A DNA stretch of 49,510 bases from Pseudomonas sp. CAN1. Lineage in GTDB: Bacteria > Pseudomonadota > Gammaproteobacteria > Pseudomonadales > Pseudomonadaceae. The stretch lies in NCBI RefSeq assembly GCF_030462585.1, contig NZ_JASMRU010000009.1, positions 61,496-111,005 of the forward strand, in the 5' to 3' direction. This document shows positions 46,273 to 49,510 of the stretch, piece by piece; the stretch's first letter is position 1; each line of letters starts with the position of its first letter. A program made the position numbers and the translations under genes. The notes beneath the pieces were generated by a model. That model had not been told where the DNA came from and did not search any database. It was given only the letters and a program-made list of their open reading frames with translations.

Positions 46273-47775
46273 TCATACCAGTCGCTTGCGCTCGCTGGAG
46301 GGAGAGATTCCTAGGGACTCCCGGTACTTGGCGACGGTGCGACGTGCCACTTGAATGCCCTGTGCCTCCAGTAAACCAGCGATCTTGCTGTCACTCAATG
46401 GCTTTTTCGGACTTTCCGCCGCGACCAGTTTCTTGATGATCGCGCGGATCGCGGTGGACGAGCATTCGCCGCCTTCGGAGGTGCTGACGTGGCTGGAGAA
46501 GAAGTACTTCAGCTCGAAGATGCCACGCGGCGTGTGCATGAACTTCTGCGTGGTGACCCGAGAGATGGTCGATTCGTGCATGCCTACCGCCTCGGCGATG
46601 TCATGCAGGACCAGCGGTTTCATCGCCTCCTCGCCGTATTCGAGGAAGCCGCGCTGGTGCTCGACGATCTGCGTTGCCACCTTCATCAGCGTTTCGTTGC
46701 GGCTCTGCAGGCTCTTGATGAACCAGCGTGCTTCCTGCAGCTGGTTGCGCATGAAGGTGTTGTCCGCGCTGGAGTCGGCACGGCGCACCAGGCCTGCGTA
46801 CTGCGAGTTCACACGCAGGCGCGGCATCGCTTCCTGGTTGAGTTCCACCAGCCAGCGTTCGTTATGTTTCCGCACGATGACATCCGGTACCACGTATTCG
46901 GCTTCGCCGGACTCGATCTGCGAGCCGGGGCGCGGATGCAGCGATTGGATCAGCTCGATGGTCTCGCGCAGCTCGTCTTCCTTGAGCTTCATGCGGCGCA
47001 TCAGCTGGGTGTAGTCGCGGCTGCCGAGCAGGTCCAGGTGGTCGTTGACCAGGCGGATGGCCTCGGCCAGCAGGTAGGTCTTGGCCGGCATCTGGCGCAG
47101 TTGCAGGAGCAGGCATTCGCGCAGGTTGCGCGCGCCGACGCCGGCGGGTTCGAGCTGCTGCACGCGGCGCAGGACGACTTCCACCTCATCCATCTCCACG
47201 CCGAGTTCGGGGTCGATGGAGGCGAGAATGTCGTCGAGGGATTCGTCGAGGTAACCGTCGTCGGTGATGCCGTCGATGATGCTCAGGGCGATGAGGCGGT
47301 CGGTATCGGACATCGGCAGGAGGTTGAGCTGCCACAGCAGATGGCTCTGCAGGCTTTCGCCGGCGGAGGTGCGGGAGGTGAAGTCCCACTCGTCGTCGTC
47401 GTTGCTCGGCAGGCTGCTGGCGCTGGTCTGGTAGATGTCTTCCCAGGCGGTGTCGACCGGTAGTTCGTTGGGGATGCGCTCGGCCCACTGGTCCTCGTCG
47501 AGGCTGTCGACGCTGGGCGTGGTGCTTTCCTGGAAGTTGTCCTGGGAGCTGCTGGTGCTGCCGTTGGCGCCGGATTCCGCGCCATCGGCCATGGGGTCGC
47601 TGTTGTCGAAGTCCTCGCCGTCTTCCTGGCGTTCCAGCATCGGGTTGGACTCCAGGGCTTCCTGGATTTCCTGCTGGAGGTCCAGTGTGGAGAGCTGGAG
47701 CAGTCGGATGGCCTGTTGCAGCTGCGGGGTCATCGTCAGCTGCTGGCCCATCTTGAGGACTAGCGATGGTTTCAT
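46273..47775 (-). CDS. rpoN: RNA polymerase sigma-54 factor
   Basis: A 500-aa sigma-54. Region I ([25 protein letters not shown]-type repeats) binds activators; acidic region II spans about 55-120; the core-binding and HTH region contains [23 protein letters not shown]; the RpoN box [14 protein letters not shown] at the C-terminus contacts the -24 element. It directs nitrogen, motility and many envelope genes. No strong Shine-Dalgarno sequence. It lies 255 bp downstream of lptB, so it has its own promoter region. Confidence 0.98.
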   Translation of the reverse strand: MKPSLVLKMGQQLTMTPQLQQAIRLLQLSTLDLQQEIQEALESNPMLERQEDGEDFDNSDPMADGAESGANGSTSSSQDNFQESTTPSVDSLDEDQWAERIPNELPVDTAWEDIYQTSASSLPSNDDDEWDFTSRTSAGESLQSHLLWQLNLLPMSDTDRLIALSIIDGITDDGYLDESLDDILASIDPELGVEMDEVEVVLRRVQQLEPAGVGARNLRECLLLQLRQMPAKTYLLAEAIRLVNDHLDLLGSRDYTQLMRRMKLKEDELRETIELIQSLHPRPGSQIESGEAEYVVPDVIVRKHNERWLVELNQEAMPRLRVNSQYAGLVRRADSSADNTFMRNQLQEARWFIKSLQSRNETLMKVATQIVEHQRGFLEYGEEAMKPLVLHDIAEAVGMHESTISRVTTQKFMHTPRGIFELKYFFSSHVSTSEGGECSSTAIRAIIKKLVAAESPKKPLSDSKIAGLLEAQGIQVARRTVAKYRESLGISPSSERKRLV

Positions 47776-47857
47776 GGCTGGAACTAGGCACCTTGTTCGC
47801 TGGCGTCAAACGCGCCATATCCACGACTACGGACACCGGGGTGCCGCGAGGAAGCAA

Positions 47858-47863
47858 ATTATA
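47858..47863 (-). promoter_or_regulatory. Candidate -10 element for rpoN
   Basis: The minus strand carries a perfect TATAAT here, 82 bp before the rpoN ATG, inside one of the few AT-rich spots of the 255-bp leader. The best -35 at 17-bp spacing is GGCAAA, a poor match, so the promoter would need an activator or extended contacts. Confidence 0.35.
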
Positions 47864-47998
47864 TGCCTGAGTTTGGACGCTTTGCCTAGGGCCTGTCGAC
47901 CTTTCGTTACAACCCGGTTGCGCCAGGGTAGTTCAGGCAGGCGGATACGTCGCGGAGCGGCCGACGAGCCGCGCCACGCGTGGGGGAGAGGTGGTGCT

Positions 47999-48021
47999 GC
48001 CGCGCCCAGGCAGGGCGCGGC
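47999..48021 (-). terminator. Perfect 9-bp hairpin after lptB
   Basis: GCCGCGCCC (47999-48007) and GGGCGCGGC (48013-48021) form a 9-bp GC stem with a 5-nt loop 10 bp past the lptB stop. No T-run follows on the minus strand, so it is either a Rho-dependent or mRNA-stabilising hairpin rather than a classic intrinsic terminator. Confidence 0.45.
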
Positions 48022-48030
48022 TCGGGCCGC

Positions 48031-48756
48031 TTAGAGGCGGAACTCGTGGCCCAGGTAGACTTCCTTCACCAGGTCGTTGGCGAGGATGCTCTCGGCGCTG
48101 CCTTCGGCGATCAGCTGACCGTCGTTGACGATGTACGCCGTTTCGCAGATATCCAGGGTCTCGCGGACGTTGTGGTCGGTGATCAGTACGCCGATGCCCT
48201 TGGCCTTGAGGTGGTGGATGATCTGCTTGATGTCGCCCACGGAGATCGGGTCGACGCCGGCGAAGGGTTCGTCGAGCAGGATGAACTTCGGCGAGCTGGC
48301 CAGGGCGCGGGCGATTTCCACGCGGCGGCGTTCACCACCGGACAGGCTCATGCCGAGGTTGTCGCGGATGTGGTGGATGTGGAATTCCTCGAGCAGGCTC
48401 TCCAGGGCTTCCTGGCGGCCGGCGCGATCCAGATCGCTGCGGGTTTCCAGGATGGCGCCGATGTTGTCCGCCACCGACAGCTTGCGGAAGATCGAGGCTT
48501 CCTGCGGCAGGTAGCCGATGCCGGCGCGGGCGCGGCCGTGCATGGGCAGGTGGGTGACGTCCTGCTCGTCGATACGCACGATGCCCTGATCGGCGCGCAC
48601 CAGGCCGACGATCATGTAGAAGCAGGTGGTCTTGCCCGCTCCGTTGGGGCCGAGCAGGCCGACGATCTGCCCGCTCTCGATGCTCATGCTGACATCGCGG
48701 ACGACTTGCCGGCTCTTGTAGCTCTTGGCGAGGTGCTGGGCGGTTAGGGTAGCCAT
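48031..48756 (-). CDS. lptB: LPS export ABC transporter ATPase LptB
   Basis: A 241-aa ATPase powering LptFG extraction of lipopolysaccharide. Walker [12 protein letters not shown], signature [15 protein letters not shown], Walker [14 protein letters not shown] and switch [10 protein letters not shown] are intact. Its ATG overlaps the lptA stop by one base (TAATG), showing translational coupling. Confidence 0.98.
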   Translation of the reverse strand: MATLTAQHLAKSYKSRQVVRDVSMSIESGQIVGLLGPNGAGKTTCFYMIVGLVRADQGIVRIDEQDVTHLPMHGRARAGIGYLPQEASIFRKLSVADNIGAILETRSDLDRAGRQEALESLLEEFHIHHIRDNLGMSLSGGERRRVEIARALASSPKFILLDEPFAGVDPISVGDIKQIIHHLKAKGIGVLITDHNVRETLDICETAYIVNDGQLIAEGSAESILANDLVKEVYLGHEFRL

Positions 48757-49292
48757 TACTGCGCTTGATCCTGCTTTTTCTTCGGCTGGATGACCATGTC
48801 GATACGCGGGCGCGGGGTGGTCACCTGGGAGCCGGTGGCGCGGCCTGCGTTGACGATCTGGCGCTGGGTGTCATAGACGATCTTCTCGCCTTCGAAGGTG
48901 TTGCCTTCCTGGATCACCTTGGCCTGGTCGATCAGCACGACGCGGTTCTGGGTGACGAAGTACTGGATCGTCAGGCCATAGGCCTGGGTGATCTGCTTGT
49001 CCGGCGCCGGCTTCTGCTCGAAGTAGGCGGGCTTGCCGACCGAGGTAACTACCTCGATGTCGCCGTTCTTGTTCTGCTTGAGCGTGACGGTGTTGCCGGT
49101 CAGCTTCATGCTGCCCTGGGTCACTACCACGTCACCGCGATAGACGGCCACGCCCTGCTTGTCATCCAGTTCGGCGCTGTCGGCCTGGACGCGGATAGGC
49201 TGTTCCCGGTCGGTGGGAAGTGCCCAGGCGGCAGAGCTGCCGATGGCGGCAACGAGGCTGAAGAAAAAGGGGAGGGTGTTAACGAGCCTCAT
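48756..49292 (-). CDS. lptA: Periplasmic LPS bridge protein LptA (LptH)
   Basis: A 178-aa exported protein called LptH in P. aeruginosa. The signal peptide ([23 protein letters not shown]) ends before LPTDREQP. The beta-jellyroll/OstA core contains [23 protein letters not shown] and [15 protein letters not shown]. It bridges LptC to LptD across the periplasm. AGAGG lies 6 nt before the ATG; it overlaps lptC by 14 bp. Confidence 0.95.
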   Translation of the reverse strand: MRLVNTLPFFFSLVAAIGSSAAWALPTDREQPIRVQADSAELDDKQGVAVYRGDVVVTQGSMKLTGNTVTLKQNKNGDIEVVTSVGKPAYFEQKPAPDKQITQAYGLTIQYFVTQNRVVLIDQAKVIQEGNTFEGEKIVYDTQRQIVNAGRATGSQVTTPRPRIDMVIQPKKKQDQAQ

Positions 49293-49509
49293 GCTGACCT
49301 CTTACGTTGGACAGCAGGAGCATCCGGCTGTCTTTCAGATACGCTTTCATGCCGACGGCCGTGGTCACACCGTTGGGTTCGGTGATCTTCACGGGTTGCT
49401 CTGTCTGCGCATAGTCCTTGTCTGGGAACACCGTCATGCGGGAAGTGTTGAGCAGGAGGGTGCGGTTCTGCGAATCGGTGCGGGCGACGCGCACGTCATC
49501 GATCAGTTC
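49279..49509 (-). CDS. lptC: LPS export protein LptC, N-terminal part outside window
   Basis: Only the C-terminal 76 residues are present; the frame is open through the right edge (ELIDDVRVARTD...), so the internal GTG at 49494 is not the true start. FPDKDYAQTEQPVKITEPNG and GMKAYLKDSRMLLLSNVRG are the conserved C-terminal strands that dock LptA. First of the lptC-lptA-lptB run. Confidence 0.9.
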   Translation of the reverse strand, partial: ELIDDVRVARTDSQNRTLLLNTSRMTVFPDKDYAQTEQPVKITEPNGVTTAVGMKAYLKDSRMLLLSNVRGQHEAR

Positions 49510-49510
49510 G

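Overview
The window is high-GC gammaproteobacterial chromosome that I read as Pseudomonas, probably close to the P. aeruginosa group. From memory, gene content and order follow the P. aeruginosa PAO1 segment PA4498 down to PA4459 almost gene for gene: mdpA, two dipeptide-binding proteins, a SIMPL protein, roxSR, the magABCDEF operon, gatCAB, mreBCD, maf, rng, yhdP, a nitrilase, tldD, yjgA, pmbA, the iron-regulated fagA-fumC-sodA operon, a ZIP transporter, ptsO-rapZ-ptsN-hpf-rpoN and lptBAC. I see no phage, IS, integron, CRISPR or RNA gene; this is core chromosome apart from repeats and one small accessory block.

Layout. 1-4.3 kb: dipeptide use (the end of an M24 dipeptidase, convergent with two tandem periplasmic binding proteins) with a REP palindrome between them. 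4.3-7.1 kb: a SIMPL-domain protein divergent from the redox two-component system RoxSR. 7.1-11.9 kb: a block not expected between roxR and magA from PAO1 numbering: a BacA/ABCD-type ABC exporter, an M23 endopeptidase, a membrane coiled-coil protein, a bactofilin and an AEC permease. 12.0-22.3 kb: the mag operon, built around MagD, a bacterial alpha-2-macroglobulin homologue. 22.3-22.8 kb: a gene-free stretch packed with inverted repeats. 22.8-26.9 kb (minus strand): a carboxymuconolactone-decarboxylase-like protein, a small RlpA-like lipoprotein and gatCAB. 27.1-31.9 kb: mreBCD, maf, rng. 32.1-40.3 kb: yhdP, a nitrilase, tldD, yjgA, pmbA. 40.4-44.2 kb: Fur-box-controlled fagA-fumC-orf-sodA plus a ZIP transporter. 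44.2-49.5 kb (minus strand): nitrogen PTS/RpoN genes and Lpt genes, the last cut by the window edge.

How it fits together. Much of the window serves the cell envelope: bactofilin with M23 hydrolase, Mag, RlpA-like, MreBCD, YhdP and Lpt. The most interesting reading is in mag. MagC carries an NlpC/P60-like Cys-His core. MagE appears to stack a PBP/beta-lactamase-like domain (SLWK, SCG, KTW), a SpoIID-like domain and a C-terminal HEYLH metallopeptidase motif. MagD has lost the thioester cysteine (GVEQ in place of CxEQ). The operon therefore looks like a peptidoglycan-linked surveillance or remodelling assembly rather than a simple thioester protease trap. The other notable sequence-level observation is mreC, whose only well-supported start is a non-canonical ATC codon behind a perfectly placed Shine-Dalgarno sequence.
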